From the NCBI RefSeq assembly GCF_020026915.1, contig NZ_JAINUY010000007.1, positions 186,001-250,000 of the forward strand: a DNA stretch of 64,000 bases, in the 5' to 3' direction. Under the pieces are notes generated by a model that saw nothing but the letters and a program-made list of their open reading frames with translations, was not told where the DNA came from and searched no databases. The translations under genes and the position numbers were made by a program. This DNA is from Flavobacterium potami (GTDB taxonomy: Bacteria; Bacteroidota; Bacteroidia; Flavobacteriales; Flavobacteriaceae). Shown here one piece after another: positions 9,051 through 18,384 of this stretch (position 1 is the first letter of the stretch; the number at the start of each line of letters is the position of its first letter).

Positions 9051-9716
9051 TTATGCATTTTTTAATTCTTCTAATCTCAGTAAAGCTTTAGATAAATCAT
9101 ATTCTTCTTTGGACAATTCTTCTATAAGTTCATAATTTAAAAATCTGTATCTTTTTATTCCGCAACCTTTATCGAGAATAGTAAGCTCAGAACACTTTAC
9201 ACATTTAATTATGTCAAACTCAAAACTAGGAATTTCATTATCTCGTTCCAATATGAAAGTTTCCAATTGAGTTTTACATTTTTGGCATTCTATAGAAAGA
9301 ATTTCATGTCTTTTCTTTTCTTCTGCTAATACTTTTTCCGAAGCTTTTCTTTCAGCTTCTTCATGATTATAAATTTCAGTTCTGTGTGCCCAAAAGTTGA
9401 GTTTTTCATTAAGACTGTCGATCTTTAAAATTTCAGCAGTCTCATCAAAATAATCCATTATAAATTCTCTTTCTTCTGTATCTAATTCGTCAAATTTAAT
9501 TGCCTTGTAATGAAGTTCAAATATATTCTCAACTTCTTGATCTGACTACTTAGAATTATTTGCAAAAATTAAATCAGTTAATAAATCGTTTAAAGAATTT
9601 TCAAGTGAAATGCATAAACTTTTTTCTGACGGATTCAATCCACGATTTTCCCATTCTTCGTTTGAGAATTTTTCCTTGCTCTTTAATTTTTCTAATGCTA
9701 AAATTCTGTTCTTCAC
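9051..9716 (-). pseudogene. DUF4844-like gene interrupted by an in-frame TAG
   Basis: Reading from a GTG at 9716-9714, 56 codons (begin MKNRILALEKLKSKEKF) run into one TAG at 9548-9546. The same frame then continues without a further stop to 9051. Downstream of the stop it contains DELDTEEREFIMDYF and a 135-residue stretch opening at ATG 9458. The joined N-terminus resembles DUF4844 proteins as I remember them. The C-terminal part adds a helical charged region and two CxxC pairs (CQKCKT, CVKCSE), a likely zinc ribbon. Either the gene is recently inactivated, or only the 9051-9458 product is made. The function is unknown. It lies 62 bp from the end of the TPR gene on the same strand. Confidence 0.65.
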
Positions 9717-9778
9717 AATTTATCTTTAAGGTAAGTGCTGACTATTGCTCGAGAATATTGAAAAACAAATCAAATAAT

Positions 9779-10888
9779 TTATTTACTATATTTTTCAAAA
9801 AGTTTGATAGCTGCCGTTTTTAAATCACTATAGTTAAAGTCGTCATTAAATCCTATTCCTGAGTTGTAATGCGTATTTCCTTTATTGGCACAAAGTATGT
9901 ATTTTGTACCACCCAATTCTACAGAAATTGGTGAAAACTCAGTTTGTACTCTCAATATAATTTGATCTGAGTTGTCTACTACATAAAAGATATGTTTATT
10001 ATAAATATTTCCCTTGTTTTTATTTTCGTAGCGTTCAAATGCTTGAACGTTATAGCCATTCCACTTAAATTGATCATAACAAAACATATCTTTTAAATTG
10101 TCCTTTAGTTCTCCTTTTGCATATGCTTCGTAGAGTTTGTCTTTGTAAGGTTTTGCTTTTTCGTATTCTTTTCTGTGATAATAAATTTGAATAAGTTTTG
10201 CATATGAATGATAATCAGTAGGATTTAATTGGATGAGTTCGATAAAAACGGGTTCTGCTTTTTCGTAATTTTCTTTTAAAGATTCTAAAAGTCCGATGTT
10301 GAACAAGACATTTGTGTATGAATCAGATTCTTTTGATATTTTTGATTTTGCTGCATAATACGCTTCTAACGCTTTATCATTTTCTTTTTGTTCGTAATAA
10401 ATTTGAGCCAACATTAAGTAAGGTCTGTCCGAGCATTCTTTTTGTTGTGTTGCTTTCTTGTAATTTTCAATCGACAAGTTATACTCTTTGATTTGATAAT
10501 AAGAATCCGCAAGTCCGCTATAAGATCCTGAATGATTTGGATTTAAGCTGATAGCATTTTGAAAAGAAGTTATAGCTTCTTTATAATTTCCCATATAATT
10601 TAACGTCGAAGCTTTTGTATAAGCGGGCTCAGGATCTTTGGAGTCTTTATTTATTGACAAATCCATAAATTTAAGGCAATTGGCATCATCTTCCTTCATA
10701 TAATAAGCAAGTCCGATATAATAGAGAGATTTTGCGGAATAATCTTTATAATCAGAAGTATATTGACTAATTATTTTGTCAAATTGTTGCGTGTCCGATA
10801 ACTTTTTCAGCTCATTTGTTACTTTATCCTGAGCCAAAATTACAAAGCTGAAAAAGAGTAAAATGAATGTTAAGATATTTTTCTTCAT
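9779..10888 (-). CDS. Secreted tetratricopeptide-repeat protein
   Basis: The 369-residue protein starts with a clear signal peptide (MKKNILTFILLFFSFVILAQ, cleavage after AQ). It is followed by about five TPR units between residues 50 and 245, for example YYIGLAYYMKEDDANCLKFM and SGLADSYYQIKEYNLSIENY. The last 120 residues form a separate, beta-looking domain. TPR arrays usually mediate protein contacts; no specific function can be named. It ends close to the broken DUF4844-like gene and starts 13 bp from the next gene upstream. Confidence 0.8.
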   Translation of the reverse strand: MKKNILTFILLFFSFVILAQDKVTNELKKLSDTQQFDKIISQYTSDYKDYSAKSLYYIGLAYYMKEDDANCLKFMDLSINKDSKDPEPAYTKASTLNYMGNYKEAITSFQNAISLNPNHSGSYSGLADSYYQIKEYNLSIENYKKATQQKECSDRPYLMLAQIYYEQKENDKALEAYYAAKSKISKESDSYTNVLFNIGLLESLKENYEKAEPVFIELIQLNPTDYHSYAKLIQIYYHRKEYEKAKPYKDKLYEAYAKGELKDNLKDMFCYDQFKWNGYNVQAFERYENKNKGNIYNKHIFYVVDNSDQIILRVQTEFSPISVELGGTKYILCANKGNTHYNSGIGFNDDFNYSDLKTAAIKLFEKYSK

Positions 10889-10901
10889 AAATGATATTTC
10901 T

Positions 10902-11495
10902 TTAGACTATCGCATTTCCTGTTTTAACTGCTCCATCTTTTTTATAATTAGCTAAAATTACTCCTGTTGAAGTCACACTACTTTCTATTAGAGAGAATCC
11001 CGAAGGATGCGCACCATGATCAAAAAGCTTTTTTCCATTGCCAAGTAAAAGAGGATGGATTTTTAATCGAAGTTCATCAACCAGATCATTTTTTAGTAAT
11101 AAATGAATTAGCTCGCTGCTGCCCCAAACATGGATATCTAAACCGTCGGAATCTTTAAGACTTTTTACAGCATCAAGATTTTGTATGAAAATAGAATTTT
11201 TCCAATCCGAATTTTTTCTGGTTTTGGAGAACACATATTTATTTCCGTCATTAATTCCGGGCCAGAATTCAGAATGATCAGGCCAGTAATTTTCCCAGAT
11301 TTCAAATGTTTTTCTGCCTAAAAGATAATCAGCCGGTTGTAGTTCTTTTTGAACTGCTTGATCGTAAATTTCATCTCCATAAGGAACTGTCCATCCGCCA
11401 AATTTAAAACCTTCAGATTTATCTTCTTCCGGACCGCCTGGAGCCTGCATTACACCATCTAATGAAATCATGGACAAAACAATTATTTTTCTCAT
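10902..11495 (-). CDS. RibD C-terminal/dihydrofolate-reductase-fold protein
   Basis: The 197-residue protein belongs to the RibD_C (YyaP/YwjB-like) superfamily, NAD(P)H-dependent reductases with a DHFR fold. It shows the N-terminal strand/loop MRKIIVLSMISLDGVMQAPGG, LLGRKTFEIWENYWP, VWGSSELIHLLL and the closing DELRLKIHPLLLGNGKKLF. The substrate is not predictable, since such proteins are abundant and mostly uncharacterised. It lies 13 bp upstream of the TPR gene on the same strand. Confidence 0.85.
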   Translation of the reverse strand: MRKIIVLSMISLDGVMQAPGGPEEDKSEGFKFGGWTVPYGDEIYDQAVQKELQPADYLLGRKTFEIWENYWPDHSEFWPGINDGNKYVFSKTRKNSDWKNSIFIQNLDAVKSLKDSDGLDIHVWGSSELIHLLLKNDLVDELRLKIHPLLLGNGKKLFDHGAHPSGFSLIESSVTSTGVILANYKKDGAVKTGNAIV

Positions 11496-11549
11496 AACAG
11501 TATCGATTTAGTAGTAATGAAATTAAAGAAACAACAATCAAAATAGAAT

Positions 11550-11741
11550 TTACTTTTGAGTCTTCTTCTTAGAATTTTTAATGATATAATAAACTGAAAA
11601 CAAAAAGACAACAATATAAATAATCGCCAATTCTGGTTTCTCAAATTTTAGAGTTTGAAAATCAAATTGCTTATATATAGTTACTCCTAAAATGATTGCA
11701 ATGATCCAAAAAACAAAGGTAATGGGTTTGTTATTTTCCAT
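11550..11741 (-). CDS. Small two-helix membrane protein
   Basis: The 63-residue protein has two hydrophobic helices (about residues 8-21 and 38-54), separated by a short polar loop, and a lysine-rich C-terminus (KNSKKKTQK). I do not recognise a family. The ATG start, compact size and positive-inside tail argue that it is a real gene. Confidence 0.6.
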   Translation of the reverse strand: MENNKPITFVFWIIAIILGVTIYKQFDFQTLKFEKPELAIIYIVVFLFSVYYIIKNSKKKTQK

Positions 11742-11787
11742 GGTTTTAGTTTTAAAATTAGTTGATTAGCTAGTTTATGATTAAAAT

Positions 11788-12642
11788 TTATTTTTGTGCT
11801 GAACGAAGCATTTCTGAGACATTTTCGTTTTTGAAATTTTCCATCAGCAAATGGATTAACGGTACAGTTGGGCTGCTTGGATATTTTTTTAGAAAACGGT
11901 TGAATTCCTGAATGTTTTCTGTATAAATATAAGGTTCTTCAGGCGCTCTCTCTACTGTTGGAGTATTATCCATTCCGATTAGATAATCTATTTGATAGTT
12001 TTTATATTCTTCTTTTACAGACGTAATTAATTTAGAATTCGGATGTTTCGTCATAAAGTTTTCCCACGAAACAACTCTTTCTCCCACTTCTTTAAAAGAT
12101 ATAGCAAGTCCTGCATCTGCAGAGTAAAGCGATTTGTTTTCTTCGCTTTTTAAGTACAAATAATCTTTGTAGTCGCTTGTTACATAGTTTTTAAAAAGAG
12201 CATAATAGAAATCGGGTTTTGTGGTAATTTCTACATAACCTTCTCCAATCTCAGAATATTCTAATTGATGTTTAGAAAGTTTTTCCCCAAAAAGTTTTAT
12301 TTTTTCTTTATCTGCTTCTTTTTCACTGTAAAAATTCTGCAATAAGCCATCTTCTTTTTCTTCTACCTGATGCAATAAATAACCATTTTCTTCTTGATAT
12401 TTCTCATAGAATGCATTGGCTTCTTCTGCAGAAACAGATTTTAATTTTAAAGCAATCTCTTCTTTTCTTTTGGTAAATAAATCCAAAAGAGAACCCGAAT
12501 CTGTAGCAGTTGACGGAGCAGTATGATCGGCTGCTACGCTATCAGTTTTTACATTTGCGGTATCAGGAATGGCTGCGCTTTCAGATTTTTTACAGCTAAA
12601 AATTAAAATTGCGATTGGTATAAGGGTAAAAAATTTTCTCAT
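11788..12642 (-). CDS. Lipoprotein of unknown function
   Basis: The 284-residue protein starts with a type II signal and lipobox (MRKFFTLIPIAILIFSCKK; lipidated Cys at 17). A Ser/Thr/Ala-rich linker follows, and then a helical, charged body. The C-terminal third (RFLKKYPSSPTVPLIHLLMENF) has the look of a TPR-type half repeat. I do not recognise the family. It is probably attached to a periplasm-facing membrane leaflet. The next gene upstream begins beyond a 185-bp gap with a hairpin. Confidence 0.7.
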   Translation of the reverse strand: MRKFFTLIPIAILIFSCKKSESAAIPDTANVKTDSVAADHTAPSTATDSGSLLDLFTKRKEEIALKLKSVSAEEANAFYEKYQEENGYLLHQVEEKEDGLLQNFYSEKEADKEKIKLFGEKLSKHQLEYSEIGEGYVEITTKPDFYYALFKNYVTSDYKDYLYLKSEENKSLYSADAGLAISFKEVGERVVSWENFMTKHPNSKLITSVKEEYKNYQIDYLIGMDNTPTVERAPEEPYIYTENIQEFNRFLKKYPSSPTVPLIHLLMENFKNENVSEMLRSAQK

Positions 12643-12707
12643 TTGATGTAACTGCTTATAATTGTTTAATTTATTTAATTGAATGATGAATCGGTCTTGA
12701 AATTGAA

Positions 12708-12746
12708 AAAGGACAAAAAAGATAAAATTCTTCTTTGCCCTTTATT
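12708..12746 (-). terminator. Hairpin downstream of the thioredoxin-fold gene
   Basis: The imperfect inverted repeat AAAGGACAAAAAAGA / TCTTCTTTGCCCTTT (12711-12725 and 12732-12746, a few mismatches) lies about 80 bp after the 3' end of the minus-strand gene at 12828. It is flanked by T-rich sequence in the reading direction. Confidence 0.5.
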
Positions 12747-12827
12747 TTTTAGAACTGATTTAAGTTTTCAAAAATTTAGTTTTTGATATACCAAAAATAC
12801 ATTTTTAAATTTAAAATAGGAGAATAC

Positions 12828-14663
12828 TTATTTTAATTGTTCGTCAATAATTGCTGCAATATCCGTATTCGAATAATCGTACGCCAAAATAGTTCCGTTT
12901 TTATCAATTACAACTCGAGTCGGAATTCCATTTACTTTGTAATTGGTTACAACTTCTGCTTTCGAATCAAAAACAACATTGAAATCGAATTTTTTGTCAA
13001 CTATGTAAGAAGAAACTTTTTTGAATATATCTTCTTCTTTACCATTTTCCCAAGTGTTTATAAACAAAAAGGCAACATCTTTTCCTTTGTATTTAGTTAC
13101 TAAATTCTGCATTTTTGGAAAAGAAGCTTTACAAGGTCCGCACCAAGTTGCCCAAAAATCAAGAACCACCACTTTACCTTTATAATCAGAAAGTTTTGTT
13201 TCTTTTCCGTCTAGATTTTTTAAGGTAAAATCAATTGCATTTGCGCTTCCAAATCTTTGAATTAGATCCTTATTTTTGTTTTCTTTCGCTACAACATTAG
13301 TTTTTTGCTCAATTGCATTATATTCTTCAAGAGGCAATTTCTTCTCTATATAAATCTCTTTTAGTTTAGCAAGAAACACACGCGACGTATTGCCTTTACT
13401 GATTTCGTCATCAATGTAAGCTTTTACTTCGTCTTTGCTTTTTACCTTATCCATCATACCCAAATAGCGATCTTTTCCTCCAGAATCCAATCCATTTTTA
13501 TCTTTAACGCCGCTTTGATATTTAAAGGCCTCTGCATATTTGCCTTGTTTATAAAGTAAAAGAGCGTAAGTGTCTGCAAACATATTAAAAGAGTCATTAT
13601 ATCCAGGGTAATAGCTTTCGTTCTTTCGCTGCTCAAGTAGATACATAGATCTCTCAGAAATTTTTACAACGAAATCAAGATTTTTTACCGGAGAAGTAAG
13701 ATCTCCTCCCGATTTTCCCCAAGCATAATTGTTGTATAAATCACTTGCGTTTTTTAGATTCGGTTCTAATGCAACTGCTTTTTCATATTCTCCATTCTCC
13801 AAATATGCCGTTTGTAAAGCACGATCAAAAGCTCTCAAATCGTCTGGAGAAAAATCTTTAAATTTAGCTTTATAAGCATTCATGCTTTCCTTAATAGCAG
13901 CTTCTGTTTTATTTGCCTGATCGTAGAAGTTTCTAATAAAAAATGTTCTTTCAAGTTGACCAGTAGGATATCTAGCTGAAATTTCTTTTCCAAGTTTTTC
14001 AGTTTCTTCGGGTTTATTGCCGCCTTGAGACACATTGTAAGCAAGTGTTAAATATTCTTCTGTATTTTTTTCAATACATTTTGATGCGAAAGCCATCAGG
14101 TCTTTTTGGCCTTGTTCTGCGTTAAGAGATTTTTTTAAGTATAAGTAATTTACAGCACCTTTGTCCTCTCTTAATTTTGGATATTTTGCAAATACTGCAT
14201 CATATTCGGCAATAATATTTTCTGGTTTTGTATCTAATTTTAGGTTTAAAAAGTGATTCGCATAATTTCTCATGGAAATTTGGTTCATCATCGATTTTCC
14301 TAGTTCAATATCATTTTGTGTTTTAAGTAATACGACATAACCTTGGTCTTTATTATTATCAGCAATTTTGTGCAGATCATCTATGCTTACCATTAGAACT
14401 CTGGCAGAATCGGGAACTTTGGTTGTAAATTCATAACGTTTTCCGTCCTTCTTCAAAGAAATTAAATCATTAGAAAAGTCATAGGAAGTAACGTATAAAA
14501 CGTTTGCTTTTGCATTGTCTTCTATAACAACACCTTGTGGTGGTTCGTAAATATAAGTATTGTTTTTTCCGACATTGAATTTGCTTTTTAAATAGACTTT
14601 TCCATTTTGAGCAAAGGCGGTATTAAGGGCAGTAAATAATAATAAAATGATGATTTTTTTCAT
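12828..14663 (-). CDS. Secreted TlpA/ResA-like thioredoxin-fold protein with helical N-terminal region
   Basis: The 611-residue protein has a signal peptide (MKKIIILLLFTALNTAFAQ). It has a long helical TPR-like region (residues ~130-440) and a C-terminal thioredoxin domain of TlpA/ResA type from ~470: DFTLKNLDGKETKLSDYKG, then VLDFWATWCGPCKASFPKM with the CGPC pair near 507-510. The cis-Pro loop is in VNGIPTRVVIDKNG. Such periplasmic proteins act as thiol-disulfide oxidoreductases; the partner here is unknown. An upstream AT-rich region of about 140 bp separates it from the methyltransferase gene. Confidence 0.85.
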   Translation of the reverse strand: MKKIIILLLFTALNTAFAQNGKVYLKSKFNVGKNNTYIYEPPQGVVIEDNAKANVLYVTSYDFSNDLISLKKDGKRYEFTTKVPDSARVLMVSIDDLHKIADNNKDQGYVVLLKTQNDIELGKSMMNQISMRNYANHFLNLKLDTKPENIIAEYDAVFAKYPKLREDKGAVNYLYLKKSLNAEQGQKDLMAFASKCIEKNTEEYLTLAYNVSQGGNKPEETEKLGKEISARYPTGQLERTFFIRNFYDQANKTEAAIKESMNAYKAKFKDFSPDDLRAFDRALQTAYLENGEYEKAVALEPNLKNASDLYNNYAWGKSGGDLTSPVKNLDFVVKISERSMYLLEQRKNESYYPGYNDSFNMFADTYALLLYKQGKYAEAFKYQSGVKDKNGLDSGGKDRYLGMMDKVKSKDEVKAYIDDEISKGNTSRVFLAKLKEIYIEKKLPLEEYNAIEQKTNVVAKENKNKDLIQRFGSANAIDFTLKNLDGKETKLSDYKGKVVVLDFWATWCGPCKASFPKMQNLVTKYKGKDVAFLFINTWENGKEEDIFKKVSSYIVDKKFDFNVVFDSKAEVVTNYKVNGIPTRVVIDKNGTILAYDYSNTDIAAIIDEQLK

Positions 14664-14807
14664 TTGTTTTTGGGTTTTTGTTTACTTAATTCTTAATTTT
14701 TAACAGATACTAAATTATATAATATTAGTATTGTGAGATTTTTATTAAGAAAAAATTAGCAATAAAAATAAAAACAAGTAAATAACATCAAGCTTTTATA
14801 TGTCATA

Positions 14808-15686
14808 TCAATTTGCTATCTTTTTTATTCCTACTGCTGTTCGGTAAAATTCATATCCTTTTTCAGAGCGATTAGAAAGATACTTTTCGCGGTATTGATC
14901 AGCTCCCAAATCTTCTAGAAGTTGAATATTAAATGGTTGTAAAAAGTTAGGCACTTCTTCTGGAAGTAATCCAAAAGTCCAGTGTTCTTCTATGTTTCTG
15001 AGATCTTCTAACAATTTTTCTCCGCCTAAAAAAGAATCAGGACGTTGAAGAATGTTTTTATGTACGTAAGTAAAAATAACATGACTTTTGTCTGCAAATT
15101 TAGAGATAAAAGAAAACGTACTTTTTACCGCCTCTTCGGTAAGGTAATTGGTAACGCCTTCCCAGATTATGGCCGTAGGTTTTGAAAAATCAAGATTGTG
15201 CTTTAACGCTAATTGATTCAAATCTTCTTTATTAAAATCAATTTGAATGAAAGTTACATTTTCAGGAATTTGCCCCATTTTTCGATAGATTTCGGTTTTA
15301 AAATGGGAAGTATTCGGATGATCAATTTCTATTACCGGAATAGTTTTTAGAAAATCAAGACGAATAGCTCTCGTGTCAAATCCAGCACCTAAAATTACAA
15401 CTTGTTTCACTCCGCTGGAGATGGCATTTTCGAGCAGGTTGTCAATATATTTTGTTCGGGCAATTCCAGAAGACAAAGCACCTGGAATCTTTCTGTTTAT
15501 GGTATTGTTAATATACCTCGCAAAAATTGGATATTTAGATAAACGGACTGCAAGTTGCAATTTAAAGTCAATAAAATGAATGGCAAAAGGATCTGAAAAT
15601 AATCTTTCTTTTAGATTTCGTTTTGTTTCTAATGCTCTAAAAAAGGCCATGTATTGGGCCGTTCTGCTTGTTTTTTCTGCTTTCAT
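14808..15686 (-). CDS. Class I SAM-dependent methyltransferase, LCM/Ppm1 family
   Basis: The 292-residue protein is of the leucine-carboxyl-methyltransferase-like family (COG3315 type). It shows AQYMAFFRALETKRN and FSDPFAIHFIDF at the N-terminus, the SAM-binding strand VVILGAGFDTRAIRL near residue 95, the acidic ribose contact EIDHP, and AIIWEGVTNYLTEEAV. Bacterial members methylate small-molecule carboxylates or hydroxyls in varied pathways, so the substrate is open. It starts 7 bp after the stop of the DUF962 gene and is probably cotranscribed with it. Confidence 0.88.
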   Translation of the reverse strand: MKAEKTSRTAQYMAFFRALETKRNLKERLFSDPFAIHFIDFKLQLAVRLSKYPIFARYINNTINRKIPGALSSGIARTKYIDNLLENAISSGVKQVVILGAGFDTRAIRLDFLKTIPVIEIDHPNTSHFKTEIYRKMGQIPENVTFIQIDFNKEDLNQLALKHNLDFSKPTAIIWEGVTNYLTEEAVKSTFSFISKFADKSHVIFTYVHKNILQRPDSFLGGEKLLEDLRNIEEHWTFGLLPEEVPNFLQPFNIQLLEDLGADQYREKYLSNRSEKGYEFYRTAVGIKKIAN

Positions 15687-15693
15687 TTTTTAT

Positions 15694-16158
15694 TTATTTT
15701 TTAGAAAACAAATTCTCAACCACCCAAGCCGGACCAATTAATAAAAACTGAAGATCTTTAAGAAAAGAAGGTTTTTTGCCTTCAATATTATGGCCATAAA
15801 ATTGTCCAACCCATGCAATTGCAAAAACGCCAAGAGAAAATATCCATAAAGGAACAAATTGACTGATGTAATAATTAACAACTAAACAAATTATAGAAAA
15901 CACGGCAATTTTGACCGCCATTGCGATGGATAATCGAATGTAAAAAACAAGAACAAAGAGTAAAACGACAAAAGCCCAATTTTCGATAATTGGAGCATTC
16001 AATTTTAAAGTGTTAGAGATAATGCCACTCGGAATACTCATTAACAAACCAACAATCGAAAAGAAGATTGCGGGCACGCAAATGTAATGTATGGCTTTGT
16101 TTTTTGGGTTCTGATGACTTACTGCATATTCTGCAAACCATTGGTCTAATGTTCTCAT
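15694..16158 (-). CDS. Mpo1-like/DUF962 membrane protein
   Basis: The 154-residue protein has the family start MRTLDQWFAEYAVSHQNPKNKAIHYICVPA (as separate motifs: WFAEYAVSHQNP and IHYICVPAI) and about four membrane helices. It ends with WVGQFYGHNIEGKKPSFLKDL, the conserved His-containing motif of this family. Yeast Mpo1 is an Fe(II) dioxygenase acting on 2-hydroxy fatty acids; a similar lipid role here is inference. It lies in a minus-strand run with the methyltransferase and the DUF3754 gene. Confidence 0.88.
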   Translation of the reverse strand: MRTLDQWFAEYAVSHQNPKNKAIHYICVPAIFFSIVGLLMSIPSGIISNTLKLNAPIIENWAFVVLLFVLVFYIRLSIAMAVKIAVFSIICLVVNYYISQFVPLWIFSLGVFAIAWVGQFYGHNIEGKKPSFLKDLQFLLIGPAWVVENLFSKK

Positions 16159-16205
16159 TTTTTGTGGTTTTAAGGTTAGTTGCAGTAAATCTAATGAAAT
16201 TTCTT

Positions 16206-17495
16206 TTAGGTTTTTGGAGAATCCATTTTCTGATTATAATCAAAAACATTATCCCATAATTCATCAATCTTAACAAGTGCCGCTTTCAACGTAATTACGG
16301 TCCATTTTCCATTAGATTCATTTCCGATTCCGATGTTTTTTAGTTTTAATAAAGCATCGTTTACGTCAAAATCCAGATTGGTGTTGAATTTAGTCTTGAA
16401 CCAGGATTCTATTCGATCGTCAAGTTCTTCTGCGGTTAATGCTTTTTCACTTTCGTGTAAAAAAGTATAAGCCAGAATAGTTTCTTTCAAGGCTTCTTCT
16501 TCAGATGAATTTAAAAGAGAGTAGAAGGCGCCACTGTTGTTTCCGACGTTCTTAAAATACAAACTGTCAGAAAGCGTTTTAGAATATCTAATTTTCTTAT
16601 TGATGAAGTTATTATATTGTCGGAAACAATAAGCCCCTAGAATTCCTAAAGCAATCAAACCTTGATTTAAAGACGTTTTACTGTTTAATAAATCGATGGT
16701 TTCACCTGTTTGGTAAGCCTCGTACATATTAATTAAAGCCGGAATTACTTTGGCACTTAATAAAGAAAGTCCACCAAAAACTCCGGGAATCCAAAGCAGC
16801 ATTTTGTCTTTTAAAGACATTTTCGGAATCGCATTTGGAAAAATTGTTTCCAGATCATTTTTAGGAACACGTTTGAAAATTTTCAATGCAATAGAACCTG
16901 GATCAATTGGCATTTTTCCTAGTTTGACTTTCTTGGCTTTAAGATAATCGGCTTCACTGTAATTGAGGTAAATTAAAACACGATCGTAATATTCGATTTC
17001 GACTTCTTTTTTCCAGAAAAAATATTTTTTGACTTTTTCTTTTGTCTGATGATGCCCACGCGCATAGAGTTCAAAATCTTTAAAAGCATTAAAATCTATG
17101 GAAAGATTTAAACCAATCAAATCAGATTCTTTGAAGGCTTTATCTAAAGCTTTTTGATCTATTCTGTAATAATTGCCGCGTTCTAAAACCTTTAAAAGAG
17201 TTTCCTTAAAAACAGGAAAATCACTTTTGTTGATAAATTGTTCGCGTTCTTTTTCGCTTAAATCCGGATCGTACAGCGCATAGTTTTGCTTAAGATTTCG
17301 ATTAAGATTAAAAGATTCGTAATGATAATAGTGTTCGATAATATCGAAAAGCTTTTTAAAATCGGTTGCTTTTTGCGGCTCATCGGCGAAAGCTGCAATT
17401 TGCTGCTCCAATAAAAATTCTTTGTTGAAAGGAATATAATGTTCACGATTCATATCGATTTCGGGCTTTAATTTTGTGGCTTTTACAGAACGCAA
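16206..17495 (-). CDS. DUF3754/TMEM143-like membrane protein
   Basis: The longest frame starts at a TTG (17495). The ATG at 17453 opens exactly at MNREHYIPFNKEFLL, the canonical family start, so a 415-residue product from 17453 is more likely. The central region has FKDFELYARGHHQTK, the conserved block VLIYLNYSEADYLKAKK, and KIFKRVPKNDLETIFP. Two hydrophobic helices follow at about residues 230-285. The family is of unknown function in bacteria and plants. A helical C-terminal domain (EKALTAEELDDRIESWF) ends the protein. Confidence 0.8.
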   Translation of the reverse strand: MRSVKATKLKPEIDMNREHYIPFNKEFLLEQQIAAFADEPQKATDFKKLFDIIEHYYHYESFNLNRNLKQNYALYDPDLSEKEREQFINKSDFPVFKETLLKVLERGNYYRIDQKALDKAFKESDLIGLNLSIDFNAFKDFELYARGHHQTKEKVKKYFFWKKEVEIEYYDRVLIYLNYSEADYLKAKKVKLGKMPIDPGSIALKIFKRVPKNDLETIFPNAIPKMSLKDKMLLWIPGVFGGLSLLSAKVIPALINMYEAYQTGETIDLLNSKTSLNQGLIALGILGAYCFRQYNNFINKKIRYSKTLSDSLYFKNVGNNSGAFYSLLNSSEEEALKETILAYTFLHESEKALTAEELDDRIESWFKTKFNTNLDFDVNDALLKLKNIGIGNESNGKWTVITLKAALVKIDELWDNVFDYNQKMDSPKT

Positions 17496-17919
17496 AAATA
17501 CTGCCTGAAATTTGATTTGAGAAAAAAAAATGACTTACTTTTTTAAGAGAAAAGGAAGAAGAGAGTTACGCAAAGTACGCTAAGATTTTACGCAGAGTAC
17601 GCTAAGTTTTTTTATGTGGAATAAGTTTTATGAGGTCACAGAGAAAAACTTTGTTACTTTGTCTCTTTGAAACTTTAAAAAGTCTTTGCGGTTAAGCCAA
17701 AAAAAAAGTGAAATTTCCAATCGGTACCAGCGATTTGAAATTCCACTTCTGTGTTCCAAAAAAAAAGTGACAAAAAATTAAAAAGCTCTCTAGCAGAAAA
17801 GCCTTATTCTAAACTAAAAATTATTCACTGCAAGTTTACTGTAAAAAAAAATTCTGGCTATACGTATTTATACCTGTTTTTTCTTTTTAAGGTCGAAAAA
17901 ATGCAAATGATTTGCTGTT
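17496..17919. other. Intergenic region with hairpin and degenerate repeats
   Basis: No gene is evident in 424 bp. It holds a tandem ACGCAAAGTACGCTAAG / ACGCAGAGTACGCTAAG pair at about 17567-17607. It also holds an imperfect 16-bp inverted repeat (17709-17724 with 17732-17747, arms GTGAAATTTCCAATCG and CGATTTGAAATTCCAC) bounded on both sides by poly-A/AAAAGTG. The hairpin may terminate neighbouring minus-strand transcription. Confidence 0.6.
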
Positions 17920-18384
17920 TTAGTTTGAAGTCGATTTTTTTAATTCGATCACACCTTGTATATATTTTATAAGTTCGGGTTTTGTTACACTGAAATTTGC
18001 TGTTTTTGCTTCGGTAGCGAGATATAAATTGGCAATATTTTCGGCGTCCATGTTTTGAGTCAGATAGTGATGTTCTGTAAATTGTATTAGAAAATCTACA
18101 AAAAGTTCGCGTTGTTTTCCTTTTTCTATGGTTGCTGCATCGCCTTCTTTTATTTTTTCGATTACAGATTCAGGAAGATCAATAGTCAGGTACATACAAT
18201 CGACAGCGACTTTAGAAATCATTTCTTTTTCTACTCTTCCAGAAGCATTGCAGTAAGCACAAGGAGCGGGAGTCCATTTTAATTGTCGGTTTAAACGACG
18301 AATATCTTCCCAGTCGACAAATCTTTTTCCAAGACATCTTGGACATTTTACATTTGATCGTTTAAAAAAATTAAAAATGCTCAT
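17920..18384 (-). CDS. Zinc-ribbon (DnaJ-type CxxC) protein of unknown function
   Basis: The 154-residue protein begins MSIFNFFKRSNVKCPRCLGKR. It carries two CxxC(x)G pairs, CPRCLGKR at 14-17 and CAYCNASGR at 42-45, spaced like one half of the DnaJ zinc-binding domain. The remaining ~100 residues are helical and acidic, without a known motif. Expected to be cytoplasmic. No operon partner: the flanking gaps are 424 and 473 bp. Confidence 0.75.
   Translation of the reverse strand: MSIFNFFKRSNVKCPRCLGKRFVDWEDIRRLNRQLKWTPAPCAYCNASGRVEKEMISKVAVDCMYLTIDLPESVIEKIKEGDAATIEKGKQRELFVDFLIQFTEHHYLTQNMDAENIANLYLATEAKTANFSVTKPELIKYIQGVIELKKSTSN

Noticed and set aside
9560..9823. 87-codon plus-strand frame
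   Set aside because: Antisense to the broken DUF4844-like gene and the end of the TPR gene.
17751..17972. 73-codon plus-strand frame in the 17.5-17.9 kb gap
   Set aside because: Begins inside a hairpin, overlaps the zinc-ribbon gene, and is Phe/Lys-rich without a motif.
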